A stretch of DNA of 64,000 bases from Bacteroidota bacterium (GTDB lineage Bacteria; Bacteroidota; Bacteroidia; Chitinophagales; Chitinophagaceae). The position numbers and the translations under genes were made by a program. The notes beneath the pieces are model-generated. The model ran no database searches. It was not told where the DNA came from and saw only the letters and a list, made by a program, of their open reading frames with translations. The stretch spans positions 310,001 through 374,000 of the forward strand of contig JAFDXN010000025.1 of NCBI GenBank assembly GCA_018267915.1. The letters run 5' to 3'. This document shows, one piece after another, positions 7,564 to 15,355 of the stretch; the stretch's first letter is position 1; each line of letters opens with the position of its first letter.

Positions 7564-7848
7564 TTACGCCGGAGGTGCTGTTCCGTTAATACCTGTCCAG
7601 GGAGCGGAAGGGACAGCAATAAATCTTGCTAATTCAATGCCGTTAGTTCGGCAATACAATTGTACTTCGTTGTATACATCCTGAAGTGTTGTGTTCATCT
7701 TCCACATAACATTGCGTGGTAAATGATAAACATCATTGCTATTATTTGTCAATGTCCAATTTGACCTGTAGCCCAAATTGGTCAATCCCGACTTGAATCT
7801 CTGAGTATCTCCGTTATTTACCAAATCAAACATGATAATGATGTGCAT
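7564..7848 (-). CDS. 94-residue protein of unknown function, last gene of passenger operon
   Basis: The protein opens with a hydrophobic strand ending in Asp (MHIIIMFDLVN), then a helix, and ends with another hydrophobic strand (ARFIAVPSAPWTGI). The beta-alpha-beta order and the early Asp are reminiscent of small ferredoxin-fold proteins such as Cas2, VapD or SinR-like proteins, but no diagnostic motif confirms this. It is third in an operon behind a coiled-coil membrane protein and a 111-residue protein, all inside the transposon. There are only seven bases between it and the upstream stop. Confidence 0.55.
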   Translation of the reverse strand: MHIIIMFDLVNNGDTQRFKSGLTNLGYRSNWTLTNNSNDVYHLPRNVMWKMNTTLQDVYNEVQLYCRTNGIELARFIAVPSAPWTGINGTAPPA

Positions 7849-7855
7849 AAGTCTA

Positions 7856-8191
7856 TTAGGTTATACTTCTAAGTGCGTTAATTAATCCTTTAAAGGTACT
7901 AACAATGCCAACTTCTGAAAACGTATCTTTATCTGTCGATTTTTTGTTCCTCTCAAAAACAAGTTGCTCAAAATTAAAAATCCCGTATCGTTTAAGTTCA
8001 TCAAATAAAATCCTGCTTAATCCCAAACTCTTAATATTAAGGTCAAAGGATTTGTAGTCATCTAATGTTGCAGTATTATCGATGACCTTTCTTTCGAACG
8101 AGTCAAGATATTCTCTGGTGAATTGAGGGGCGTTAAATTCGTTCGTATTATCCGTTTTGATTTGCTCCGTTGCCATCATCATTGTTCCCAT
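7856..8191 (-). CDS. 111-residue soluble protein of unknown function, passenger operon
   Basis: The protein is predicted helical and has no signal peptide or membrane segment. Recognisable stretches are FTREYLDSFERKVIDN and LSRILFDELKRYGIFNFEQLV; the latter resembles a short helix-hairpin-helix-like turn found in some nucleic-acid-binding proteins, though that is weak. The likely start is one of the clustered Met codons (MGTMMMATE), inside the 3' end of the upstream membrane-protein gene, with 44 bases of overlap from the first. Strong overlap suggests coupling. Confidence 0.55.
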   Translation of the reverse strand: MGTMMMATEQIKTDNTNEFNAPQFTREYLDSFERKVIDNTATLDDYKSFDLNIKSLGLSRILFDELKRYGIFNFEQLVFERNKKSTDKDTFSEVGIVSTFKGLINALRSIT

Positions 8192-8756
8192 TGTTTTGAA
8201 TGTTCGAAAATTTACTCTTCAGTTCCATCGCGCTTTTATATTCCGTTGACATTTCTTGTATCATCGACATCGACTCCGTATACCTGCTTTGCATTCTTTG
8301 GTGCAAATCTTTTGCTTTCTGTTCGTACTCACCTATATGTTGAGTTAGGTACTCTTCTGCTTTTATCTTTGCGTCATGGCTAGCGTTTATAAATACACCT
8401 ATGTTAAACACGACTAATAATGTTATAATTATCGTCAAAGAAAGGTATAAATCCCCAGTTCTATCATTAACAGATTTTATCTTCTCATCAAAAACTTCAT
8501 TTTGCTCTTTTATTTCAACATCATTTTTTGCATTTACAACAAACATGTATTTCCCATTTTTTATTGTATCGTAATGATTGGAGAATGCATGACCCATTGT
8601 CGCAATAGGCATTGATGTAAACTTATTTATGTAGGCCAATCTGCCTATATAAATAAGGCACATTATCATGATACCCAAAACAAGCATGCCAAAAAGATGG
8701 ATAGTCTTAAAGGTACGGGCAGGGCGTATCGCAGATGTGTTAGCCTGTTGTGTCAT
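8148..8756 (-). CDS. Two-span membrane protein with cytoplasmic coiled coil, passenger operon
   Basis: This 202-residue protein has membrane segments at about residues 22-42 and 105-125, with an approximately 60-residue loop between them. A long helical coiled coil follows to residue 185 (EEYLTQHIGEYEQKAKDLHQRMQ region). The C-terminal tail is rich in Asn, Gly and Asp and looks flexible. The layout resembles membrane-anchored sensors or effectors in small defence or contact systems, but no family is recognised. It is the first gene of a three-gene operon with a TACCTTTG promoter element 30 bases upstream. Confidence 0.65.
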   Translation of the reverse strand: MTQQANTSAIRPARTFKTIHLFGMLVLGIMIMCLIYIGRLAYINKFTSMPIATMGHAFSNHYDTIKNGKYMFVVNAKNDVEIKEQNEVFDEKIKSVNDRTGDLYLSLTIIITLLVVFNIGVFINASHDAKIKAEEYLTQHIGEYEQKAKDLHQRMQSRYTESMSMIQEMSTEYKSAMELKSKFSNIQNNGNNDDGNGANQNG

Positions 8757-8785
8757 AGTGAAAAACGAATATCAATATTTTGGTA

Positions 8786-8793
8786 CAAAGGTA
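8786..8793 (-). promoter_or_regulatory. -7 promoter element TACCTTTG of the passenger operon
   Basis: On the minus strand it matches TAnnTTTG exactly and lies 30 bases upstream of the membrane-protein start, giving a short leader. The divergent transposase gene begins 180 bases away. Confidence 0.6.
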
Positions 8794-8976
8794 AGATTCC
8801 AGATGTTTTGCATTGGTTAGTGTGGAGATATTTCGCCATTGCTTATAGCTGTAAGGCCAAACATAATACAATAAAACTAAATATTCAACCTGTTGCAGCA
8901 AAAATTATAAGATGAGGGTAAAAAAGGCATGGATTGGCACGTGGTTTGGACTATATGTGTCATAGACGAACCAACG

Positions 8977-9903
8977 ATGTTCAGCCAGTTTAAGAACCTC
9001 CCGCAGCTACTAGACTACTTCAAAGACGAACAGACCTGCAAGGATTATTTAGCTACCCAAAGATGGAATGGGAATGTGACCTGCCCGTTCTGCTCCCACG
9101 AAAAGGTATACACTACCAACCGGGGCTACAAGTGCGCCAGCAAAGCCTGTAACAAAAAGTTCTCGGTTACTGTAGGTACTATCTTCGAGAATACGAAGCT
9201 GCCGCTCCGTAAGTGGTACGCTGCCATCTACCTCGCCTCCAGCCACAAGAAGGGTATCTCTTCCCTCCAGATTGCCCGCGACTTAGGTATAGACAAAAAG
9301 AACGCATGGTTCATGCTGCACAGGATACGCGAAGCATTCGCTCCCAAGCCAATAGAAACACAAATAGACGGCCTTTTTCATGCGGACGAGGTGTTTATCG
9401 GCGGCAAGAACAAGAACCGTCATGCAGATAAGAAAGTGCCTGAAAGCCAAGGCCGCAGCACAAAGGATAAAACGCCTGTCTTCGGCATTATGCAGACCGG
9501 CGGTAAGATAACTACCGTGGTGGTGCCGGACACGAAGGCAAAGACCCTGAAACCGATTATTGAGCAACTGGTAGCTAAGGGCGCTATCATCGTCACCGAT
9601 GAATGGCTGGGCTATACAGGTCTGTCAAAGAACTACGGCCACATCGTTATCAAGCACAAGGATAATGAGTATGTAAGGGGTGCATTCCACAATAACAACA
9701 TAGAGGGCTACTGGTCGCTTTTCAAGCGTATGTACATCGGTACTTACCACTACATGAGCCGCAAGCACCTCGCCCGCTACTGCAATGAGCTTTCCTACCG
9801 TTTTAACAGCCGCACCTCCACAGAGGCCGACCGCTTCGCATCCGTGGTACAATGCACCAATGGCAAGCGTATTACCTTCAAACAGCTTACTGGAAAACAG
9901 TAA
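8977..9903 (+). CDS. IS1595-family transposase
   Basis: The 308-residue protein has an N-terminal zinc ribbon with Cys pairs (CPFC near residue 30 and a second Cys pair in CASKAC near residue 50), then a helix-turn-helix-like region (LQIARDLGIDKKNAWFMLHRIR). The catalytic ISXO2-like domain shows DEVFIGGK, TDEWLGY and the NNIEGYW segment, which matches the DDE-like active site of the family. I chose MFSQFKNLP at 8977, where similarity to such transposases usually begins; an in-frame ATG at 8929 is possible. The enzyme is intact and would mobilise the 4.64-kb element. Confidence 0.93.
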   Translation: MFSQFKNLPQLLDYFKDEQTCKDYLATQRWNGNVTCPFCSHEKVYTTNRGYKCASKACNKKFSVTVGTIFENTKLPLRKWYAAIYLASSHKKGISSLQIARDLGIDKKNAWFMLHRIREAFAPKPIETQIDGLFHADEVFIGGKNKNRHADKKVPESQGRSTKDKTPVFGIMQTGGKITTVVVPDTKAKTLKPIIEQLVAKGAIIVTDEWLGYTGLSKNYGHIVIKHKDNEYVRGAFHNNNIEGYWSLFKRMYIGTYHYMSRKHLARYCNELSYRFNSRTSTEADRFASVVQCTNGKRITFKQLTGKQ

Positions 9904-9904
9904 G

Positions 9905-10171
9905 TCAGTTTCTCATCTCTACTACGTATGGATGTAAAAAGCGCTCAAGATTGAGGATGGCTTGGGGTAAGCCTCTGCGCTTAAACTGCCATTGCCCTTC
10001 AACCTCCACAAGAGTTTCAAGATATAGCTCGTGAAAGTCACGCTCGTTTGGAGGTGTTAATACATGAATATCATACTCGTCTTTCAGAAAACCCACAGGG
10101 ACTAGTTCTAGCATGCATTCATATACCTGCCCGTCACCTGTATCAATATTGTACTTTAAAACGCTTTTCAT
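9905..10171 (-). CDS. 88-residue protein of unknown function, passenger
   Basis: A compact acidic protein beginning MKSVLKYNIDTGDGQVYECMLELVP, without signal peptide. The DFHELYLETLVEVEGQWQFK region and the closing LERFLHPYVVEM suggest mixed alpha/beta structure. It lies between the transposase (stops one base apart, convergent) and the right end of the transposon, with its start codon 42 bases inside the terminal repeat. No family is recognised. Confidence 0.6.
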   Translation of the reverse strand: MKSVLKYNIDTGDGQVYECMLELVPVGFLKDEYDIHVLTPPNERDFHELYLETLVEVEGQWQFKRRGLPQAILNLERFLHPYVVEMRN

Positions 10172-10213
10172 TTAAATGTCGCTTTAATGTGAAAATATTG
10201 AATTTATCTTAAC

Positions 10214-10239
10214 TTAGTCCCAACTCGACAAGAGTTACC
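10214..10239 (-). repeat. Right terminal inverted repeat (26 bp)
   Basis: Exact inverted copy of 5598-5623. It lies 42 bases upstream of the start codon of the 88-residue passenger gene and about 310 bases beyond the transposase stop, so the transposase does not abut the element end. Confidence 0.92.
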
Positions 10240-10247
10240 TAATTTTT
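10240..10247. repeat. Right target-site duplication TAATTTTT
   Basis: Identical to the octamer outside the left end. Removing 5598-10247 restores a continuous leader joining the TAccTTTG promoter element at 10255-10262 to nadC. Confidence 0.9.
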
Positions 10248-10254
10248 AAGCTTG

Positions 10255-10262
10255 CAAAGGTA
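10255..10262 (-). promoter_or_regulatory. Displaced -7 promoter element of nadC (TACCTTTG)
   Basis: Read on the minus strand, this octamer matches the Bacteroidota -7 consensus TAnnTTTG. In the uninterrupted sequence its start point would fall a few bases before the target site, about 20-30 bases upstream of the nadC GTG. The transposon now separates promoter and gene. No clear -33 TTTG box was seen. Confidence 0.6.
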
Positions 10263-10387
10263 TGAAATAGGGGCGGGACTTATATAAACGGGAAAGATTT
10301 AACATTGGGGCGGGCGCTTACACACGCTGTTAGCGTAAAGTCGTTTTGGCATGTATCAAAACCGATAGGAAATCAGTAAATTGCAGT

Positions 10388-10579
10388 ATGACATACCTTG
10401 AAATAGATGAGCACGATCCCCAAGGGAAAAAGATGCTTGACTTTCTGAAGACACAGGGTTATATAACGGTATTAGATAAGCCAAATAGTACTACAAAAAA
10501 GGCTATCAGAGAGGCACGCGCCGGCAAAGCGACAAAAGCTAAAAATGCAAAAAGCTTGCTCAAAGAAATATTGGGTTAG
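10388..10579 (+). CDS. Antitoxin of YafQ-type system (DUF2683-like)
   Basis: The 63-residue protein MTYLEIDEHDPQGKKMLDFLK... followed by a Lys/Ala-rich tail matches the short DUF2683-type antitoxin partners of RelE-superfamily toxins. The ATG at 10388 is preferred over an in-frame one at 10346 because the family begins at this strand. Its stop is immediately followed by the toxin start. It would bind and block the toxin; a DNA-binding role is not evident. Confidence 0.7.
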   Translation: MTYLEIDEHDPQGKKMLDFLKTQGYITVLDKPNSTTKKAIREARAGKATKAKNAKSLLKEILG

Positions 10580-10852
10580 ATGTACACCTTATCATACACC
10601 AATCAGTTCGGCAAAGATGTAAAACTTGCCGCCAAGCGTGGATACGACATAAAACTTCTGGAAAAGGCCATCGAATCGCTATCAAGATCCGGGCAACTAA
10701 GCGCACATTACCTGACCCATAAACTAAAGGGCAGATATAGCGACTGCCTTGAATGCCATATTAAACCAGATTGGCTATTAATATGGAGACAGGACGAAAA
10801 ACTGAAAGAGGTCACATTGATCAGGACGGGCACTCACTCAGACCTGTTTTAG
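10580..10852 (+). CDS. YafQ-family mRNA interferase toxin
   Basis: A 90-residue RelE-superfamily toxin that cleaves mRNA on the ribosome. The segments FGKDVKLAAKRGYD, HKLKGRYSDCLECHIKPDWLLIW and LIRTGTHSDLF are characteristic of YafQ, including the His and Asp of the ECHIKPDW strand and the terminal HSDLF catalytic cluster. It abuts its antitoxin gene with no spacing and its stop is four bases from the convergent queA stop. Confidence 0.9.
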   Translation: MYTLSYTNQFGKDVKLAAKRGYDIKLLEKAIESLSRSGQLSAHYLTHKLKGRYSDCLECHIKPDWLLIWRQDEKLKEVTLIRTGTHSDLF

Positions 10853-10856
10853 GCAA

Positions 10857-12065
10857 CTACCGCCACAATAAACACCCATCCCCGTAGCTGAGAAAACGAA
10901 AATCGTTGTTCAATGCATAGTCATACACTTTGCGCCAGTCGTCGCCGATGAACGCTGCTACCAAAAGCAACAATGTGGAAGAGGGCTGGTGAAAGTTGGT
11001 GACCAGGCCTTTTACTATCCTGAACGTATATGCGGGCGCTATGAGTATTTGCGTGCGGGTAATGAGGCGTTGCAAGTGGGTTTGCTGCATGTATAATTGC
11101 AGTGATTTCAGTGCTTCGAAGGCGGATGCCGTAGCATCGATCTCGTAAGGATCCCACTGGGAAACTGCGATGCCGGCGAGATCGAGCGGGATATTTTTAA
11201 AGAGCTTATTGCCGATCCAGTAGAGGCTTTCGAGGGTGCGCATGGAGGTGGTGCCTACGGCTACCACGTTTTCTTCCACTAAGAGCTTTTCAATTGTGGA
11301 AAGGTCGATCTCTATCCATTCGGCGTGCATTTCGTGTTCCTGCATGGTTTCGGACTGCACGGGTTTGAAGGTACCTGCGCCTACATGAAGTGTGACCAGA
11401 GCCTTGTCGATGCCTTTTTCAGAAAGGCTTTGCATTACGCGATCGGTGAAGTGCAGGCCGGCTGTGGGCACAGCCACGCTACCCTCCTCCTTCGCAAATA
11501 TTGTCTGGTAGCGTTCTTCGTCGCTTAGCTCCGCCTCTCGGTGCAGGTAGGGAGGTAACGGGACTTTGCCGGCGTAGTGCAGCACTTCGGCGAAGCTCAT
11601 ATTGGCATCATCCCAGGTCAGCTCTACGGTGAAGGAGCCACTTTGCCGTTGGATAATGTTGGCGGATAAAGTGAAATGCGGTTTGCAGTCGAGCTGCAGC
11701 ACCATGCCATGTTTCCATTTCGATGCGCCGCCTATCATGCACTTCCATCGCACAGCGCCTTTTTGCATCATGGCGGTCTGTATGTCGGCATATTCATCGC
11801 CGGGCTCCAGGCAGAAGACCTCTATTACTCCCCCTGTGGGCTTTTTGAATAAGAGCCGCGCGTTCACCACCTTGGTTTGATTGAAAACCATCAGGCTATT
11901 GTGAGGTATATGCGCTGCTATATCGAGGTAAGTGCTTTCCGTGATGTGACCGTGTTTGTAGATCAGCAGTTTTGAAGCGTCGCGCACAGGCAGGGGATAC
12001 TTTGCCACCTTTTCATCGGGCAGTTCGTAAGTGTAGTCTGCTATGCGAAGGTCTTTGGGATGCAT
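10857..12065 (-). CDS. queA: tRNA preQ1(34) S-adenosylmethionine ribosyltransferase-isomerase
   Basis: QueA transfers and isomerises the ribosyl group of S-adenosylmethionine to preQ1 in tRNA, giving epoxyqueuosine. The product of 402 residues shows the family segments YELPDEKVAKYPL, MVFNQTKVVNARL, VAVPTAGLHFT and NFHQPSSTLLLLVAAF. Length is in the upper normal range. Its ATG overlaps the stop of the dGTPase gene by one base, so the two are probably co-transcribed. Confidence 0.95.
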   Translation of the reverse strand: MHPKDLRIADYTYELPDEKVAKYPLPVRDASKLLIYKHGHITESTYLDIAAHIPHNSLMVFNQTKVVNARLLFKKPTGGVIEVFCLEPGDEYADIQTAMMQKGAVRWKCMIGGASKWKHGMVLQLDCKPHFTLSANIIQRQSGSFTVELTWDDANMSFAEVLHYAGKVPLPPYLHREAELSDEERYQTIFAKEEGSVAVPTAGLHFTDRVMQSLSEKGIDKALVTLHVGAGTFKPVQSETMQEHEMHAEWIEIDLSTIEKLLVEENVVAVGTTSMRTLESLYWIGNKLFKNIPLDLAGIAVSQWDPYEIDATASAFEALKSLQLYMQQTHLQRLITRTQILIAPAYTFRIVKGLVTNFHQPSSTLLLLVAAFIGDDWRKVYDYALNNDFRFLSYGDGCLLWR

Positions 12066-13453
12066 TATCTTATCTCCGGTATTGTGATGCCTGTTATCTT
12101 GCGATACATGTCGATGGCGTAAAGGTCGGTCATGCCGGAGATGAAATCGACGACTGACTGCACGTTGTGATAAAGGCCTGCTTCTTTGCTGATGGGGAAC
12201 TGGCTGGATACCACCTGCAATATCTTGCGCGACTTCGTTTCGCCGGGGTTGAGGACGGCATGGACAAACTCTTTCAGCAATCCCCCTATCACGTTGTAGC
12301 CAGCTATCTCTATCTCCACCACTGCGCGATAGTTGTACACATGCTTTACCGAAAAATCATTGATGGCTTCTATCAGCTCATGCTCGCGTGCAGGCAGGTA
12401 TTTCATCAGGTCACTCTCGAGGGTGCCTGCAAGCAATTCCTGTTCTTTATCCATAAAAATGCCTGAGAGCTTTTCGATCATCAGTCCTATCCACCGGGCA
12501 CGGATGTATTGCACCTTCTGGTTGTCGTCGTTGATATTGGCGAGCTTGCCTTCGATGTAGCCAAGGGCGTTGTAGTCGGACTCGGATTCGAAGAAGGGCA
12601 GGAAAAGTTCCTTTATTTTATCGAGAGAAACGATCTTGAGCCTGTGGGCATCTTCGAGGTCGATGACGCGGTAACAGATATCGTCGGCGGCCTCTACGAG
12701 GTATACAAAGGGATGGCGGGCATACACGTGTTCATAGCCCTCCTTTTTAGGAATGCCAAGCGTTGCGGCTATCTCTTCATATGTGCTGATCTCACTATCA
12801 AAGAAGCCGGATTTTTTGGTGGCGATGAGACCGGTCTTTTTATTGAAGCCTGCGGTAGAAGAACTGGGGTATTTTACTATTGACGCCAGCGTGCTGTAGG
12901 TGAGTTTATAGCCACCGGGCTCGGGCTCGTTGAAACTATTGGTAAGCACACGGAGTGCGTTCGAGTTGCCTTCGAACTTTTCAAAGTCGCGCAACTGGTT
13001 AGCGCTTAGCTCGTCCTCAACTCTTTTCCGTGCATCGCCTTCCATCTGTGTGAAGTAGGTGCGTATGGCATCTTCGCCGGAGTGACCGAAGGGGGGGTTA
13101 CCGATATCGTGTGCGAGACAGGCTGCGGCGACAACAGAGGGCAATTCGTATTTGTAGAACTCGGCGAAATATTCGCCTTCGCTGCCGTACTTCTTTGCCA
13201 GCCTGTCACCCACCCACTTGCCTAATGAACGGCCAACGGATGCTACCTCAAGGCTATGCGTAAGGCGATTATGCACAAATACAGGGCCGGGCAGGGGGAA
13301 TACCTGGGTCTTGTTCTGCAGGCGGCGGAATGCGGATGCGAAGATGATGCGGTCATAATCGCGCAGGAAAGAGGTGCGGATGTGATCGGGGTTGGCATCT
13401 TTCCGCTCGGGGTCGCCGGTGCGCCTGGCGCTGTATAGCGTGGACCAATTCAT
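12065..13453 (-). CDS. dgt: Deoxyguanosinetriphosphate triphosphohydrolase (HD domain)
   Basis: The enzyme hydrolyses dNTPs, typically dGTP, to deoxynucleoside and triphosphate. The 462-residue product begins RRTGDPERKDANPDHIRTSFLRDYDRIIFASAFRRLQNKTQV-like, in family order. The metal-binding HD residues are seen in NRLTHSLEVA and CLAHDIGNPPFGHSGE. Length matches type I Dgt proteins. It is the first gene of a dgt-queA unit; the roughly 740 bases upstream hold repeats and no gene. Confidence 0.93.
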   Translation of the reverse strand: MNWSTLYSARRTGDPERKDANPDHIRTSFLRDYDRIIFASAFRRLQNKTQVFPLPGPVFVHNRLTHSLEVASVGRSLGKWVGDRLAKKYGSEGEYFAEFYKYELPSVVAAACLAHDIGNPPFGHSGEDAIRTYFTQMEGDARKRVEDELSANQLRDFEKFEGNSNALRVLTNSFNEPEPGGYKLTYSTLASIVKYPSSSTAGFNKKTGLIATKKSGFFDSEISTYEEIAATLGIPKKEGYEHVYARHPFVYLVEAADDICYRVIDLEDAHRLKIVSLDKIKELFLPFFESESDYNALGYIEGKLANINDDNQKVQYIRARWIGLMIEKLSGIFMDKEQELLAGTLESDLMKYLPAREHELIEAINDFSVKHVYNYRAVVEIEIAGYNVIGGLLKEFVHAVLNPGETKSRKILQVVSSQFPISKEAGLYHNVQSVVDFISGMTDLYAIDMYRKITGITIPEIR

Positions 13454-13555
13454 GGTGTAAAAATGGGGTTTTAGGGGGAAAGGAGCAACAGGTGTTTATT
13501 GCGGAAGCGTGGCATATTGATGTGTATTTGTGAGATTGCTTCGCAATGACGCGGG

Positions 13556-13858
13556 TCGGCAGATATTCAACCCCTACGGGGTTGTGTTTCGCGGGTTGTG
13601 CTTTTACCCCGGATTGCATCCGGGGCTACCGATAGGTAAGTCCTACGGACTAGTTCGGTGCAAGAGATGCAAATCAAAACTGCCTTAGTCGATCGTGGCT
13701 ATACACTTTAGCTCGATGGCAATGGGTGTAGGCAGCGAGTTGATGGCTACCGTCGTGCGGCCGGCAGATATTCAACCCCTACGGGGTTGTGTTTCGAGGT
13801 TGTGCTTTTACCCCGGATTGCATCCGGGACTACCGATAGGTAAGTCCTACGGACTAGC
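13556..13858. repeat. Tandem 205-bp repeat units with ridA 3' fragment
   Basis: Unit A (13556-13760) matches 15227-15431 with about eight mismatches and no gap. It contains a palindrome-rich part (CAACCCCTACGGGGTTG, ACCCCGGATTGCATCCGGGG) followed by the last 25 or so codons of ridA (13685-13760). A second, partial unit (13761-13858) begins exactly 205 bp after unit A and holds only the palindrome part. These are remnants of a tandem array that once adjoined ridA. Confidence 0.85.
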
Positions 13859-14194
13859 ACTGAGGTGGGCGCCGATCTTGTTCTTGATGCCTTGATGTGG
13901 CCAATTGCATATGCTGCCGGTCGGAGACCTTCGTTTTATTGCCAGATTTAAGTTACGCTAACGCTAAACATAAACCAGTTCTGGGGGACGTGCATTTTTG
14001 ATGCTTGACATGGTCAAATGCTTAAGCTGCAGATGGCAGCCTTCGCTCTATTACAAAATATAAGCTACGTTACAGCTAAACCATTTAAGGCAATAGAATA
14101 GCATTATTAAATATGGTGCAATTTGTATTTTGCATAAAGCTGATTTTGTTACCTTTTTCTCATGCTTGCTAATTGATGTTTCAAAAGAAACGGT
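13859..14194. other. Intergenic stretch with decayed interspersed repeats
   Basis: No gene is supported here. Positions near 13909-13945 and 14027-14070 resemble degenerate copies of the GCTGCCGGTCGCAGACC repeat seen at 40881, 43038 and 44229. The last 100 bases are AT-rich and probably hold the promoter of the beta-propeller gene. Confidence 0.5.
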
Positions 14195-15043
14195 ATGAAA
14201 AGATACCTGATTTTACTTTATTGGTTACTAACAATTAAGGTTATCGCCCAAGAGGTACCAAAAGGCAAAATTGTATTTACCCGAACTGATAACGACGGGA
14301 GAACAGGAATATATATTATGGACGGTGATGGCTCTCATGAAAAATTTTTGATCAAAGGGAACGTGCCCACCGTATCGCCTGATGGGAAATATGTGGCTTA
14401 TATTGTACCTCGGAAATCTGATGAGACCGGGGATATTTATGTAGCAAATATTGAGAAGCGTACTGGTAAAAAGCTTGCCAGTACTCTAGGATGTTTTCCG
14501 ATCTGGAGTCCAACCGGTGATCAAATAGCATTTGAATATTTTAAGCACGGCATTGATGAAATTTACCTCGTGGATTGTCAAGGGAAAAATGTAAAAAAGT
14601 TAGTGGGACACGCTCGCAACGCTACTTGGTCGCCTGATGGCAGGTTCATCGCTTTTTCAAGAAGCAGTAGCGATACTACTGCGGACTATGACATTTATAC
14701 TATCGAGTTAAAAAATAAGAAGATAAGGCGTATCACTAATACGCCGGGCATCGGTGAAAAGTTTTCTGCCTGGTCGCCAGATGGGAGGGAAATTGCTTGC
14801 GTGGCGTTTGATATTAATGCTATTGAAGTTATTCAACTTTCTACGGGAAAAATAAATAAAATCACGGATGGATTGCCCAGTCATATTTGTTGGACACCGA
14901 ATGGCAAATTACTATATGAAGCAAGTTCAGATAATACATTTCAAACGGGAATAGGCGTAATTGATCCAATCACTAAAAGCCATCGATTGATATCAACTGC
15001 AGGGCACGACCACTTTTGGCCAAACTGGATAAATATAGAATAG
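14195..15043 (+). CDS. Secreted TolB-like beta-propeller protein (PD40 repeats)
   Basis: After a signal peptide (ending VIAQE) this 282-residue protein shows repeated WSPDG-type blades: VSPDGKYVAYI, WSPTGDQIAFEY, WSPDGRFIAFSR, WSPDGREIACV and WTPNGKLLYE. That pattern is the PD40/WD40-like propeller found in TolB and related proteins, here about five blades. It is likely periplasmic. Its base composition is more AT-rich than queA or feoB, and it lies between two blocks of the ridA repeat array, so it may be an insertion into that array. Confidence 0.8.
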   Translation: MKRYLILLYWLLTIKVIAQEVPKGKIVFTRTDNDGRTGIYIMDGDGSHEKFLIKGNVPTVSPDGKYVAYIVPRKSDETGDIYVANIEKRTGKKLASTLGCFPIWSPTGDQIAFEYFKHGIDEIYLVDCQGKNVKKLVGHARNATWSPDGRFIAFSRSSSDTTADYDIYTIELKNKKIRRITNTPGIGEKFSAWSPDGREIACVAFDINAIEVIQLSTGKINKITDGLPSHICWTPNGKLLYEASSDNTFQTGIGVIDPITKSHRLISTAGHDHFWPNWINIE

Positions 15044-15159
15044 TCAATAGACTACAAACCTCGACCTTTCCAATTATTTGCCGGGCCTCTACCTGATCTA
15101 TACTGAGGCGGGGGAATATGCACGGTTCATAAAAATTAAACCCTAAGGGGGTTACTCTA

Positions 15160-15355
15160 TCGTGGCTATACATTTCAACTCAATAGTATACGCGTCGGCA
15201 GCGAGTTGATGGCTACCGTCGTGCGGTCGGCAGATATTCAACCCCTACGGGGTTGTGTTTCGCGGGTTGTGCTTTTACCCCGGATTGCATCCGGGACTAC
15301 CTATAGGTAAGTCCTACGGACTAGTTCGGTGCAAGAGATGCAAATCAAAACTGCC
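15160..15355. repeat. Degenerate ridA 3' fragment plus palindromic repeat
   Basis: Bases 15160-15226 are a diverged copy of the 3' end of ridA; a palindrome-rich repeat (15227-15352) then leads into the real ridA stop. The spacing to the true ridA end is again 205 bp apart from one single-base indel. With the block at 13556 this shows at least three ridA ends in the region, of which only one belongs to an intact gene. The preceding bases, 15044-15159, hold nothing recognisable. Confidence 0.8.

Larger units (their letters stand above)
5598..10239. mobile_element. 4.64-kb IS1595-type transposon with passenger genes
   Basis: A perfect 26-bp sequence starting GGTAACTCTTGTCGAG at 5598-5623 is repeated in inverted orientation at 10214-10239. 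Immediately outside both ends lies the same 8-bp direct repeat TAATTTTT (5590-5597 and 10240-10247). An IS1595-type transposase lies inside at 8977-9903, and 8-bp target duplications are the known habit of that family. The interior carries about nine other genes: a small basic protein, a collagen-like lipoprotein, a secreted protein, two tiny ORFs, a three-gene membrane operon and an 88-residue protein. Perfect ends and duplication imply a recent, possibly still active insertion. Confidence 0.92.

Noticed and set aside
7564..7848. Calling the 94-residue passenger a Cas2 protein
   Set aside because: Only the opening strand with Asp and the size resemble Cas2-type folds; no cas genes or arrays are present and the remaining motifs do not match.
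13556..13858. Palindromic repeats as rho-independent terminators
   Set aside because: The hairpins are not followed by T-tracts, occur in multiple copies and are joined to gene fragments, so they are repeats rather than terminators.
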